Source: Paracoccus aerodenitrificans
Lineage (GTDB): Bacteria; Pseudomonadota; Alphaproteobacteria; Rhodobacterales; Rhodobacteraceae
Direction of reading: 5' to 3'
Assembly (NCBI RefSeq): GCF_027913215.1
Contig: NZ_CP115780.1
Coordinates: 134,274-198,273, forward strand
Length of the DNA stretch: 64,000 nucleotides
Shown here: positions 51,724 through 60,633 of the stretch, piece after piece
Layout: each line of letters begins with the position of its first letter
Position numbering within the stretch: the stretch's first letter is position 1
Position numbers and translations under genes: made by a program
The notes under the pieces: model-generated
What the model was told of the DNA's origin: nothing
Database searches by the model: none
What the model saw: the letters and a program-made list of their open reading frames with translations, nothing else

Positions 51724-53028
51724 CTACTTCGAGAACATCAGGGAGGGCAGAAAGGAGATGATGCCGGGGAAGACCGAAATCAGGATCAATCCGACGATCA
51801 GCAGGCCGAAGAACGGCAATGCCGCCTTTGACAGAAAGAGGATGTCGCGCCCTGTCATGCCCTGAAGAACAAAGAGGTTCAGACCCACCGGCGGCGTCAG
51901 TTGCCCCATTTCCACCACCAGCACGAGGAAGATGCCGAACCAGATCGGGTCGATCCCCGCCTGCAGGACCGTCGGCAGCAACACGGCAGTGGTCAGCACC
52001 ACGATGGACACGCCATCGAGAAAGCACCCCATGAGAATGAAGAACACCGTCAGCGCGGCCAACAGGGCCGCATTGCTGAGCCCGAGATCGCCGATCCAGC
52101 CGGCCACCCGCGCGGGCAGGCCGGAATAGCCCATCGCAACCGTCAGAAAGGCGGCCCCCGCCATGATGAAGGCGATCATCGCCGACGACAAGGTGGCGGC
52201 CATCAGGCTTTCCTTGAACATCTTCCAGTTCAGATCGCCGAACCACCAGCTCAGACCCAGGGCCAGAACCACCCCCACCGCGGCGGAATCGGTCGGGCTG
52301 GCGATGCCCAGATAGATCGACCCGATCACCCCGAGGATCAGCAAGCTGATCGGGATGAGCGTTCCGGTGCCGCGGATCCGCTCCAGTAGCGGCAGCGGCG
52401 GATCCTTTTCCGGCACCTTCGACGGGTTCAGGATCGACCACAGGGCGATATACGCGGCATAGAGGGCAAAGATCATGAGCCCGGGCATGATCCCGGCGAT
52501 GAACAGCCGGGCGATCGACAGTTCCGCGGCAACCCCGTAGACGATCAGAATGACAGAGGGCGGGATCATCAGCCCCAGTGTGCCAGATCCCGCGATCGCC
52601 CCCAGCACCAGCTTTTCGTCATAGCCCCGTTTCTTGAGTTCGGGCAGCGCCACCTTGGCGACGGTGGCGCAGGTCGCCGCCGAGGATCCGGAAACAGCGG
52701 CGAAGATCCCCGAGGCAAAAATCCCGACATGGCTCAGCCCGCCGGGCAGGCTGCGCAGCCAGGGCGCCAGCCCGGTGAACAGATCCGACGACACCCGGGA
52801 CCGGAACAGGATCTCTCCCATCCAGATGAACAAGGGCAGCGCCGCCAGCGACCATTCGGCAGAGCTTGACCAGACATTGGTGGCCAGGGCGCTGGTCAGC
52901 GGCGCGTTGGAAAACATCAAGATACCGACCGCGCCGCTCAGGAACAGCGCGATGGACACCCAAAGACCGAGCGCCAGCGAGCCAAGCAGCGTCACCAGCA
53001 GCAGAACGGACATCACGACTTCATTCAT
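51724..53028 (-). CDS. dctM: TRAP transporter large permease (DctM)
   Basis: A 434-residue permease of about 12 TM segments: AALPLFIWMGEILFRSRVSS, FAAVSGSSAATCATVAKVAL, MIPPSVILIVYGVAAELSIA and MGQLTPPVGLNLFVLQGMTG. The start at 53028 lies within the end of dctQ (8-bp overlap). It forms the third TRAP system of the window with the two genes upstream and is divergent from the MBL-GntR-lhgO operon. Confidence 0.92.
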   Translation of the reverse strand: MNEVVMSVLLLVTLLGSLALGLWVSIALFLSGAVGILMFSNAPLTSALATNVWSSSAEWSLAALPLFIWMGEILFRSRVSSDLFTGLAPWLRSLPGGLSHVGIFASGIFAAVSGSSAATCATVAKVALPELKKRGYDEKLVLGAIAGSGTLGLMIPPSVILIVYGVAAELSIARLFIAGIMPGLMIFALYAAYIALWSILNPSKVPEKDPPLPLLERIRGTGTLIPISLLILGVIGSIYLGIASPTDSAAVGVVLALGLSWWFGDLNWKMFKESLMAATLSSAMIAFIMAGAAFLTVAMGYSGLPARVAGWIGDLGLSNAALLAALTVFFILMGCFLDGVSIVVLTTAVLLPTVLQAGIDPIWFGIFLVLVVEMGQLTPPVGLNLFVLQGMTGRDILFLSKAALPFFGLLIVGLILISVFPGIISFLPSLMFSK

Positions 53029-53578
53029 TGTGGGCGTCCTCCAGCGCGGCATCCTCGACAAGGGCATCCGACCGCCCTGTCAGGATCATCTCGGCGAAAG
53101 TGTGCAGCGATGAGATGAAAAACACCGCGATGCCAAACAGCATGACGACCTGCGGAACCCAGAGCGGCGTGCGGATCAGCCCCGAGGCGCGATCCCCCCA
53201 TTGCCAGGACTCCCAGGCCAGATGACCGAAGCTCCACGCCATCAGGCCGGCGATGGCCATCCCGGTCGCGGACACCAGGATCAGGGTGCTGCGCCGCAGG
53301 GCTTTCGGCAGGCGGCTCTCGATCAGGGTAACCCGGATATGGGCGGCGCGCCTAAAGCCAAGTCCAAGCGACAGGAAGGTCGCAAACCCAAGGGCATAGC
53401 CCGCGAATTGCGCGTAGGACGGGATCAGCAACCCAAGGCTGCCCCCGACCAGCCAGCCGGCGATGAAATCGATCAGATTGAACACCACCTGCGTGAAGAC
53501 GATCAGCGCAATAGCAAGTAACGAGCAGGCGGCGAGCCCGCCGCTAAAACGATAGAGCAGTTCCAAAGCCTGTTTCAT
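53021..53578 (-). CDS. dctQ: TRAP transporter small permease (DctQ)
   Basis: About 185 residues and four TM segments (LLYRFSGGLAACSLLAIALI; AQFAGYALGFATFLSLGLGF; STLILVSATGMAIAGLMAWS; VVMLFGIAVFFISSLHTFAE). The FRRAAHIRVTLIESRLPKAL loop is DctQ-like. The start at 53578 is chosen for the hydrophobic pattern; a frame open 40 codons upstream lacks support. It follows dctP after a hairpin. Confidence 0.88.
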   Translation of the reverse strand: MKQALELLYRFSGGLAACSLLAIALIVFTQVVFNLIDFIAGWLVGGSLGLLIPSYAQFAGYALGFATFLSLGLGFRRAAHIRVTLIESRLPKALRRSTLILVSATGMAIAGLMAWSFGHLAWESWQWGDRASGLIRTPLWVPQVVMLFGIAVFFISSLHTFAEMILTGRSDALVEDAALEDAHNE

Positions 53579-53599
53579 CGGACCTCCGGCGTGAACGGT

Positions 53600-53626
53600 G
53601 TCGGGGCCGGAAACACCGACCCCGAC
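53600..53626. terminator. Hairpin between dctP and dctQ
   Basis: GTCGGGG at 53600 and CCCCGAC at 53620 form a perfect 7-bp stem with a 13-nt loop, with no T tract. As in the TAXI operon, it lies just after the binding-protein gene and may set the ratio of binding protein to permease. Confidence 0.45.
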
Positions 53627-53634
53627 GTCAGGCG

Positions 53635-54612
53635 TCATTTGGAATTCTGGTAAGTTTCCAGGATGGCCACGCCTTCGGCGCCAGCCTCTTTCGACCATTC
53701 CGCCGCCATCTGCGCCCCGACCTCCATCAGGCTCGCGTTCAGTTCGTCCGAGCCTTCCGACACGATGATGCCATGCTCTTCAAGCACCTTGCGCATCGCC
53801 GCGTGATCCTCGGCCGACATGCTCCAGCCGCGCGCCTCGGCCTTGCCGGCCGCATCCAGAACCGCCGCCTGAATCTCCGGCGACAAGGCCTGCAGCGCGC
53901 GGGTGTTCACCACGACGATGTTCTTCGGCAGGAACGCCGAAACGTCGTAGAAATTCGTCAGGTAATCCCAGGCCGCGGTGTTCACCCCGGTCGAGGTCGA
54001 CGTGATCATCGCGTTGACGCGCCCGGTCGTGAAGGCCTGGGCCAGATCGGGCACTTCGACCTGCGTCGGAATTGCCTCCAGAAGCTGTGCCAACCGCTCG
54101 GTCTGCGGACTGTAGGCTCGCATCCGAGCCCCCTGCAGATCCGCTGCGATCTCGATCGGCCGATCCGTATAGAGCCCCTGCCCCGGCCACGGCACCGAGA
54201 ACAGCGGCGTCATCCGCTGACGTTCGAGCGCGGCGGACAGATCCGCTTTCGATGCCTGATAAAGCTTGCCGGCATCTTCGTAAGACGTCGCCACGAAGGG
54301 AACCGAGTCGAGCGCGAAGATAGGGTCTTCGTTCGCTAGGCTCGAAATGATGAATTCGCCGATCTCGACCTGTCCCGCCCGCACGGCGTTCTTGATTTCG
54401 GCATGTTTGATCAGCGACCCGGCCGGGTGCACCACGATCTTCAGCTCGCCATCGGTTGCCGCTTCGACGTCTTTGGCAAACTGCTCGATGTTCTGGGTGT
54501 GGAAGTTGGCCTGGGGATAGGGCGTCGGCATCTGCCAGACAGTTTCCGCAAGCGACGATGCTGCCGGCAGTGCGAACAACGCGACCGCAAGCAAGGTACG
54601 AGACAGTTTCAT
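53635..54612 (-). CDS. dctP: TRAP transporter solute-binding protein (DctP)
   Basis: A 325-residue periplasmic protein. The signal peptide MKLSRTLLAVALFALPAASS ends LA-ET. Family features are QNIEQFAKDVEAATDGELKI, VVHPAGSLIKHAEIKNAVRA, LQGARMRAYSPQTERLAQLL and MITSTSTGVNTAAWDYL. It is the first gene of the operon. The divergent lhgO suggests a C5 or related 2-hydroxy-dicarboxylate as ligand (inferred). Confidence 0.92.
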   Translation of the reverse strand: MKLSRTLLAVALFALPAASSLAETVWQMPTPYPQANFHTQNIEQFAKDVEAATDGELKIVVHPAGSLIKHAEIKNAVRAGQVEIGEFIISSLANEDPIFALDSVPFVATSYEDAGKLYQASKADLSAALERQRMTPLFSVPWPGQGLYTDRPIEIAADLQGARMRAYSPQTERLAQLLEAIPTQVEVPDLAQAFTTGRVNAMITSTSTGVNTAAWDYLTNFYDVSAFLPKNIVVVNTRALQALSPEIQAAVLDAAGKAEARGWSMSAEDHAAMRKVLEEHGIIVSEGSDELNASLMEVGAQMAAEWSKEAGAEGVAILETYQNSK

Positions 54613-54754
54613 GGGTTTCCTCCCTCAGATCGAATTCGACATCGCACAAACTATTAATAAATTTTTGCGGCATACGCAAGGTGGATTCACGAAGTGCTAA
54701 TAGTACACGTTTTTTCGTTATTTTTATCGCTTGCATCGCAGGTTAACGGCGATA

Positions 54755-54770
54755 TTATTATTAATAATAA
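54755..54770. promoter_or_regulatory. 16-bp AT-only palindrome in the dctP / MBL divergent spacer
   Basis: TTATTATTAATAATAA is perfectly self-complementary, ending 15 bp before the MBL start, in otherwise GC-rich DNA. It is the best operator candidate for the GntR regulator of this locus. Confidence 0.5.
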
Positions 54771-54785
54771 GCATAGAGGCCTGTC

Positions 54786-55478
54786 ATGAACCCGATAGAA
54801 ATGGAGATCCTTGTCCCCGGCAACAGCCTGAGCTTCCGAGGGGGCTTCTTCGGTTTCTCGGTGATTGCCCTGATCCGGCATCCTGAGCTTGGCCCCGTTC
54901 TGTTCGACACTGGGCACCACGCCACCCGCCACCAACTTCTGGCCGGGCTTGAGCGCGCGAACCTCTCGCCCGGCGACATTCGCCACGTGTTCCTGTCGCA
55001 CCTTCACTTCGACCATATGAACAACGTGGAGCTTTTCCCCGAGGCCACCTTCCATGTCTCGCAATCCGAGTGGGCCTATGCCAAGGCCCCTCACCCGCAG
55101 GATCTGTTCGGCTCTCCCGCGATCTGCGCCTGGCTCGCGACAAGGGATCTGAGGTTTGTGGGCGAAAGCGGCGATCTCGCCGCCGGATTACGGTTTCGAC
55201 ATGCTCCCGGCCATACCCCCGGAATGACGCTGCTGGCCTTCGAAGGCCCAGACGGGCAGCGCATCGTCGTTGCCGGAGATGCCTGCAAGACCTATCGGGA
55301 ACTGGTCACCGGTGACGCGGGAGAGGCCTTTGACCCGCTGAACCGAAGCCCCGAGACATTGCAATGGATCCGCGACAACGCGGATGTGATCGTCTGCGGT
55401 CACCACCCGGTCCTGCGTCGGCAAAACGATGCATGGGCCTGGGAAGAGCCGTCGCGCTTGGATCTGATTGTCAGATGA
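54786..55478 (+). CDS. MBL-fold metallo-hydrolase
   Basis: A 230-residue metallo-beta-lactamase-fold protein. The dinuclear metal motif is HVFLSHLHFDHMNN (HxHxDH), with further ligands His in HAPGHTPGM, Asp in VVAGDACKTYREL and His in VICGHHPVL. It resembles the lactonase/glyoxalase-II-like branch. It is cotranscribed with gntR and lhgO by overlapping ATGA junctions, so hydrolysis of an ester, lactone or thioester related to the TRAP substrate is likely; the exact substrate is unknown. Confidence 0.85.
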   Translation: MNPIEMEILVPGNSLSFRGGFFGFSVIALIRHPELGPVLFDTGHHATRHQLLAGLERANLSPGDIRHVFLSHLHFDHMNNVELFPEATFHVSQSEWAYAKAPHPQDLFGSPAICAWLATRDLRFVGESGDLAAGLRFRHAPGHTPGMTLLAFEGPDGQRIVVAGDACKTYRELVTGDAGEAFDPLNRSPETLQWIRDNADVIVCGHHPVLRRQNDAWAWEEPSRLDLIVR

Positions 55479-56164
55479 CCCCGCCCCGTCACAAGATTAG
55501 GAGTGACGAGGAGGCCGCCTCCTTCGCAGACTTCACCGAGGAAGAGATCATCTTTGGCTCGATAGCGCCGGGAGCGGAGCTGGTCGAAGACGCCATGATG
55601 GAACGGTTCCACGCCAAGCGCCACATCATACGCGCCATGCTTCAGGAACTGGTCGGGCGCGGCATCGTCGAAAAAGAGCGCGGCCGCTCGGCACGCGTCA
55701 AGAGCTTCACGCCGACCGAGGTCGACGAGCTTTACCACATGCGCGCGGCACTGCACCGCGAAGCGGTGCGGATCATGCCGCTTCCTGTTTCGCTTGGCGA
55801 TCTGCGCAACCTGCGCGCCGCACAGGCGGAATACGAAGCCGCAATCGAGGCCGGCGCGCCGCCTATCCACATTCACCGGCTCAACGACGCCTTTCACACC
55901 CAGCTCTTTGCGTTCTGCCGCAACAGCCTGCTGTGCGAAATGATCGCCATGCTGAACCGCAGGTCCGCCCCGATCCGGTCGCATGGCATCGTCGAAGCCG
56001 AATGGCTGACCCAGGCACGGCGCGAACACCGGCTGATGATCGACGCGCTTGAGCGTGGCGATCGTGACACCCTTTCAACACTGACAGTGGACCACATGAT
56101 GCCAACTCGGCACATCTGGGAAGCGACCCATGTGCAGCCCCCCTCAAAAACAAGAAAGGCATGA
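55475..56164 (+). CDS. GntR-family regulator (FCD type)
   Basis: A 229-residue protein. The winged helix (about 12-72) contains EEEIIFGSIAPGAELVEDAM and RAMLQELVGRGIVEKERGRS. The FCD domain has DELYHMRAALHREAVRIMPL, NDAFHTQLFAFCRNSLLCEM and His in EHRLMIDALERGD and VDHMMPTRHIW. The start is the ATG overlapping the MBL stop; upstream frame extension is inside the MBL gene. It probably controls its own operon and the divergent TRAP operon through the AT palindrome. Confidence 0.88.
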   Translation: MTPPRHKIRSDEEAASFADFTEEEIIFGSIAPGAELVEDAMMERFHAKRHIIRAMLQELVGRGIVEKERGRSARVKSFTPTEVDELYHMRAALHREAVRIMPLPVSLGDLRNLRAAQAEYEAAIEAGAPPIHIHRLNDAFHTQLFAFCRNSLLCEMIAMLNRRSAPIRSHGIVEAEWLTQARREHRLMIDALERGDRDTLSTLTVDHMMPTRHIWEATHVQPPSKTRKA

Positions 56165-57357
56165 AGATGACCGCAAGGTTATTTGACTATGTCATCATCG
56201 GCGCCGGCATCGTTGGCGCGGCACTCGGCGCGGAGCTGACCCGGCGCAAGCCCGGCGTGCGCATCCTGATCGCCGAGAAGGAATCCCGCCCCGCCTTCCA
56301 CCAGACGGGCCGAAACTCGGGCGTGGTGCATTCCGGGGTCTACTACACCCCCGGAAGTCTCAAGGCACGGTTCTGCCGCGAAGGCCTCGAAGAGACTCGC
56401 GCTTATTGCGCCGCCCATGACATCGGATACGATCCGCGCGGAAAACTGATCGTCGCGACGAACGATCTCGAAGCGAGCCGCCTGTCCGGCCTTCAGACGC
56501 GCGCCGCCGAAAATGGCGTGCAGGCCAACCTGATCGACGCGGACCAACTGCGCCGGCAGGAGCCCAATATCGCAGGCGTCGGTGCGCTTCATATCCCGGC
56601 AACCGCGATTGTCGACTATACCGGCGTGACCAGGGCGCTGCTGGCCGAAGTCGAGAATGCCGGCGGCGATATCCAGTTCAACGCCCCCGTCACCGCGGTC
56701 AAGGCCACGTCGTCGGGTTATGCGATCGAGGTCGGCGGGGAAACCGTGACCACGGGGCGGGTCATCGCCTGCACCGGGCTCGCCTCAGACCGCGTCGCCC
56801 GGCTTCTCGGAATCGACCCGGGCATTCGCATCCTGCCGTTTCGCGGCGAATATTTCGTCCTGCCCGCGGCGCTCAACACCGTCGTGCACAGCATGATCTA
56901 CCCCGTTCCCGACCCGAATCTTCCCTTTCTCGGCGTCCACCTCACTCCGATGATCGACGGGACAATCACCGTGGGCCCAAACGCGGTCCTGTCCCTCGCC
57001 CGCGAGAAATACGGGCGCTTCAGCATCGACCCCCGCGATGCGCTGAGCGCGCTGAGCTATAGCGGCCTGTGGCGCACGCTGGCGAAACACCCGATGGCGA
57101 CCCTGCAGGAGCTCAAGGGATCGCTGTTCAAAAGCGCCTATCTCAATCAGGTACAGAAATACTGCCCGCAGATCAAACTGGGCGATCTCGGAGCCTACAG
57201 GTCAGCTAACCGGGCGCAAGCCGTCCGACCCGATGGAACGCTGGTGGACGATTTCCTGATCAAGTCGAACGGCGGGCTGACGACGGTTCTCAACGCCCCC
57301 TCCCCCGCCGCGACAAGCGCCATGCCGATCGCCCGATACATCGCCGATCAGCTCTGA
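56161..57357 (+). CDS. lhgO: L-2-hydroxyglutarate oxidase/dehydrogenase family FAD enzyme
   Basis: A 398-residue DAO-fold flavoprotein. FAD-binding VIIGAGIVGAALGAELTRR, the family stretch HQTGRNSGVVHSGVYYTPGS, KARFCREGLEETRAYCAAHD, and the C-terminal GAYRSANRAQAVRPDGTLVD match LhgO, which oxidises L-2-hydroxyglutarate to 2-oxoglutarate and feeds electrons to the quinone pool. Its overlap with gntR ties it to the TRAP system, which may import 2-hydroxyglutarate or a close analogue. Confidence 0.9.
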   Translation: MKMTARLFDYVIIGAGIVGAALGAELTRRKPGVRILIAEKESRPAFHQTGRNSGVVHSGVYYTPGSLKARFCREGLEETRAYCAAHDIGYDPRGKLIVATNDLEASRLSGLQTRAAENGVQANLIDADQLRRQEPNIAGVGALHIPATAIVDYTGVTRALLAEVENAGGDIQFNAPVTAVKATSSGYAIEVGGETVTTGRVIACTGLASDRVARLLGIDPGIRILPFRGEYFVLPAALNTVVHSMIYPVPDPNLPFLGVHLTPMIDGTITVGPNAVLSLAREKYGRFSIDPRDALSALSYSGLWRTLAKHPMATLQELKGSLFKSAYLNQVQKYCPQIKLGDLGAYRSANRAQAVRPDGTLVDDFLIKSNGGLTTVLNAPSPAATSAMPIARYIADQL

Positions 57358-57648
57358 CGTCCAGAGATGGGGCAAGCGCAAGCACGCGCGGAACGGAATG
57401 CTGTCACGTGTCGACTTCTAGCGGCAGTAGAAACTGAGACAAGAAGGCGTCCAAGAAACGCGGGGCTATTCAGACCGCCGAAGCGATGATATCCACCCTG
57501 CCCGCTTTGATAGCGCCGCAGGTTCCTCTCGATCGTTTCGAGAGGTCCGAGGGGCGCTGTTGGATAAATCAGCTGGCGAGCGCAATGTCCCTTTCCCCGG
57601 GCACACTTATTCTGCGGCCACGGTCATCGGGATGCCGAGTGCTGAAGC
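57358..57648. other. Stretch without a gene; IS debris
   Basis: No convincing frame. GGCGCTGTTGGATAAATC near 57552 resembles an insertion-sequence terminus, suggesting a stripped element before the IS256 end. Confidence 0.35.
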
Positions 57649-57719
57649 GTTAGCGTCCGCGGACGTGGTGTAATTTCAGCGCCTTCATCGGTGTAATCCC
57701 GGGTGGCCATCGAGGTGTA
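57649..57719 (+). mobile_element. Relic of an IS256-type left end
   Basis: It begins GTTAGCGTCCGCGGACGTGG and continues GTGTAATTTCA...CCCGGGTGGCCATCGAGG, matching the 5' end of the IS256 at 3180-4477 with a few changes. After 71 bp it breaks off into dehydrogenase sequence, so an element was deleted from inside while removing the start of that gene. Confidence 0.8.
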
Positions 57720-58440
57720 TCCGTCCTCCTGCGAACAGCGTGAGTTCATGCTTGGAGCGCAGGCCCCCTACGCCCGCGTACCACTCGCGGATGGCACGCT
57801 GGTGCCGACGCAAGAGGTGCCGGATGCAGCAGCAATCCCGCACCTCCTTGCGACATCCGACGTCCTTGGTACAGGCTATTACGCCGCCGAGGCTGCCGGC
57901 GTGAAGGAGGGCTCGACCGCCGTCGTGGTCGGCGACGGGGCTGTCGGGCTGATGGCGGTGCTGTCGGCCAGGCTCATGGGCGCCGAGCGCATCATCGCGA
58001 TGAGCCGCCACCCAGATCGCCAGGCGCTCGCGCGCGATCTCGGCGCGACCGACATCGTCGCCGCGCGCGGCGAGGAAGGCATCGCCGCCGTCAAGGCACT
58101 GACGGGCGGCGTGGGCGCGGATGCCGTGCTGGAATGCGTCGGCAACCAAGGGGCGATGGATCAGGCGATGGGTTCCTGCCGCCCCGGCGGCTCGATCGGC
58201 TTCGTGGGCGTGCCCCACGAAGTGACCTTCACAGGTGAGGGTCTTTTCTTCGCTCAGAAGCGGCTGTTCGGCGGTCCGGCGCCAGTGCGTCGCTATCTGC
58301 CGGACCTCATCGACAAGGTCTTGAACGGAGAGATCCAGCCTGGCCGAGTCTTTGACCTCGAATTGCCGATCGCCGAGGTGGCCGAAGGCTACCGCGCGAT
58401 GGACGAACGCCGCGCGATCAAGACGCTGCTGCGCGTCTGA
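57720..58440 (+). pseudogene. Zinc-dependent alcohol dehydrogenase, N-terminally truncated
   Basis: About 240 codons of the C-terminal two thirds: the Rossmann fold VVVGDGAVGLMAVLSARLMG, DAVLECVGNQGAMDQAMGSC and the C-terminal EIQPGRVFDLELPIAEVAEG. The catalytic GroES-like half with the zinc Cys and GHE motif is absent, replaced by the IS256 relic. The frame is open to the end, but the product could not be an active dehydrogenase. Confidence 0.8.
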
Positions 58441-58444
58441 CCGC

Positions 58445-58630
58445 ATGCTGGTAATCGCGGGCTCCGAGGCGCATTCGCGGTATTTCAGCGAGGATGCCTA
58501 TAACGCTGCCGCCGAGCCGAAGGAACTGATGATCATCGAGGGCGCCGATCATGTCGACCTCTACGATCAGGTGGACATGATACCCTTCGACCGGCTGGCG
58601 GAGTTCTTTGACGAGCATCTCGCAGCCTGA
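58445..58630 (+). pseudogene. Alpha/beta hydrolase, C-terminal fragment
   Basis: About 61 codons: MLVIAGSEAHSRYFSEDAYN, KELMIIEGADHVDLYDQ with the catalytic His, and FDRLAEFFDEHL. It has the Asp/His end of an alpha/beta hydrolase but lacks the nucleophile half. It begins four bases after the dehydrogenase stop, so an internal deletion has brought them together. Confidence 0.65.
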
Positions 58631-58700
58631 GCTTGCTCGACGGCCCGCGCGCCAGCGCGGGCTTCTGCCAGTCAGAGCTCACTGAACGGAGGAACGTCGA

Positions 58701-58945
58701 ATGTGGAGATCGGTATCAGGCGCTGCTGCCTTCGCCCTGGGATTGTCGGGAGGTGCTATGGCACAGGAACAAATTTGAGTTTCGTCAGACTGGGGCGAGG
58801 TGACTGCCAAGCTTGCCGATAACGATGCCGCCGCTGCCTTGCTGGAGATGCTGCCGTTGACCATCGACATGCGCGATCATCTCCGTCAGGAGAAGACAGG
58901 GTACCTGCCATCCGATTTGCCCGAACTATCGCGACAACGCGAGTT
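58701..58945 (+). pseudogene. Cyclophilin-like fold secreted protein, broken
   Basis: The ATG at 58701 opens a signal peptide (MWRSVSGAAAFALGLSGGAM-AQ), followed in the same frame by TGA at 58776 and then VTAKLADNDAAAALLEMLPL and TIDMRDHLRQEKTG of the cyclophilin-like family. After about 58945 the family match stops. It is inactivated by a nonsense codon and loss of the 3' end. It forms a decayed row with the dehydrogenase and hydrolase pieces, genes that often occur together. Confidence 0.65.
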
Positions 58946-59123
58946 CAAGGTGCCGCATAGGGTTGAGTTGGATCACATCCTCCGGCAGCATTGGAACCCC
59001 ACGCTATGGAAATCACCGGTCTTTTCTTCATCGGAACGGCCGGTATTCATCTATAAAAGCGGCGACCTGCAGAAGATCCTGTATAGACGGGTTCTGGAGC
59101 CTACATTTTTTGCTCCTGCCCGA

Positions 59124-59693
59124 TCAAAGCAGATCGGCGAACTGTTCCAGATCCGCTACAGTGGCGACCAGCCCTTGCTGTGTCAGGATCGACAGATACT
59201 CGTCAACGCTCTTGGGCGGGTTTTTGAGGCGCGCGCGAACTTTGCGCAGCGCTGAACAAACCAGACCGGGCGCGAGAGAAAGCTGGTTCCGGAAAAAGTC
59301 GTCGGGGTGCTGAGTTTCGATGCCGAATGGTACAAGTGCCTCTGGTGGGAAGTCCTTCATGTTCTGAGTGACGATGGCGTCACAGCGCCCGACGATAGCG
59401 GCCGCCAGAACGTGCCGGTCGTCGGGATCCGGCAATATGAGGGCCGGCACCAAGGCCTCATAGCCGGTGACTAGGCAGTCGCGTGTTGCCCTATCCATCA
59501 GGTCGCGGGTCCGCTCGAGCGCCGCCCGTTCTCGATGAGGTTCATTGCGTAGAAGGGCGTCGATCCATTCCCGATGGATGTCAGCCGTCCACTTCGCCTT
59601 GAAAAGATCTGTGACAGCCAATTGCATCAGCGCGTCCCGCATTGGCGCGGGGTAGAGAACATTCGCGTCGAACAGCACCGTGTACTGGCTCAT
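59124..59693 (-). CDS. PIN-domain toxin (VapC-like)
   Basis: A 189-residue PIN-domain protein. Acidic active-site residues are in VLFDANVLYPAPMRDALMQL, the Glu in HREWIDALL, LPDPDDRHVLAAAI, and CDAIVTQNMKDFP. The C-terminal extension (about 130-189) is longer than in minimal VapC. PIN toxins cut RNA. The start overlaps the antitoxin stop by four bases, as in toxin-antitoxin operons. Confidence 0.85.
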   Translation of the reverse strand: MSQYTVLFDANVLYPAPMRDALMQLAVTDLFKAKWTADIHREWIDALLRNEPHRERAALERTRDLMDRATRDCLVTGYEALVPALILPDPDDRHVLAAAIVGRCDAIVTQNMKDFPPEALVPFGIETQHPDDFFRNQLSLAPGLVCSALRKVRARLKNPPKSVDEYLSILTQQGLVATVADLEQFADLL

Positions 59694-60154
59694 TTCGAGC
59701 CATAGCCCATGTCCTGGTCCTGTGCGTCGGCGGCCAGTTGATCAAGGACGGCTTCGCGCTCGTTGTCGATGGCTGCCTTGTACGACATGACGTCTTCCAT
59801 ACGGACGCGGCGATGCTTGCCGACCTTCCGATGCGGGATACTGCCATCCTCAAGCAATTTGATCAGGAACGGCCGAGAGACATTCAACACCTCTGCCGCC
59901 TGGACTGTCGAGAGTTCGGCGTTCTCGGGAATGATGGTGACGCCGCGACCGGCTGCCATCGCCTCAAGGATCTCCATGAGTAGCGCAACAGCGCCGGCGG
60001 GAAGTTCGATCGGTTCCATCTGCTCCGCGTCTGTAACGCGAAGCTTCAAGGGTCCTCGGGCTGCCGCAAAGCGCGACAGGGCCTGTCCCGAGACACGCGC
60101 GATCGCAGCGTCCTGCGGGGTCGGTGGAAGATGCCGGTGTGCCAACATGTTCAT
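59690..60154 (-). CDS. Helix-turn-helix (excisionase-type) antitoxin of the PIN toxin
   Basis: A 154-residue protein with a MerR/excisionase-like DNA-binding domain at about 80-130: LSTVQAAEVLNVSRPFLIKL, then LEDGSIPHRKVGKHRRVRME. The acidic C-terminus (REAVLDQLAADAQDQDMGYG) may bind the toxin. It precedes the PIN gene with an ATGA overlap. The upstream spacer (to 60351) is AT-rich with repeated TGCA strings, a possible operator region. Confidence 0.8.
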   Translation of the reverse strand: MNMLAHRHLPPTPQDAAIARVSGQALSRFAAARGPLKLRVTDAEQMEPIELPAGAVALLMEILEAMAAGRGVTIIPENAELSTVQAAEVLNVSRPFLIKLLEDGSIPHRKVGKHRRVRMEDVMSYKAAIDNEREAVLDQLAADAQDQDMGYGSK

Positions 60155-60351
60155 GGTGGTCTCCTCTCCGTTTTCTGCTGTCTACCACCATATATGAAAT
60201 AAGTGCAACAAATGCATTAACTGCAAACGGTTTTCTTCGCACCCTACTGGCGCGCGGGTTATGGAGTACACCGGCGTTGATGATGTAACCGCCCCCCGAC
60301 GGCATATGTGTGCCAAGGTGGGTCTCTTAGGATCCACAAGGGGGAGCGGTC

Positions 60352-60467
60352 ATGTCGGAGATTATCACGGTCGGGCTCGATCTGGCAAAGAATGTGTTTC
60401 AGGTTCATGGAGCAGATGGCGCTGGTCGAGCGGTTCTTCGCAAGAAGCTGCGTCGGGCGCAGGTGCT
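60352..60467 (+). pseudogene. IS110-family transposase, N-terminal fragment
   Basis: The first 38 or so codons, MSEIITVGLDLAKNVFQVHG and ADGAGRAVLRKKLRRAQVL, carry the first Asp of the RuvC-like IS110 domain. A sharp break follows, and the rest of the frame is unrelated. The DNA from 60468 to 60633 shows no assignable gene. Confidence 0.75.
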
Positions 60468-60633
60468 TGCAGGTATGCGTTGTTGGTTAGGCGGGGTTGC
60501 TGCAAATGGCGCCAACATTCGCGCAGAACGTCACCGAGGCCTTTCTGATCAACGGCCCGACTTTGGTGCTTATCAGCGAACCAAATAACGAACTTTCTTG
60601 GCTCAGGACAATCGCGCAGCGTTTGCGTCTGGA

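Noticed and set aside
60365..60633. Frames on both strands after the IS110 fragment as a gene
   Set aside because: They are short, overlapping and mutually exclusive, and none shows a recognisable motif or ribosome site.
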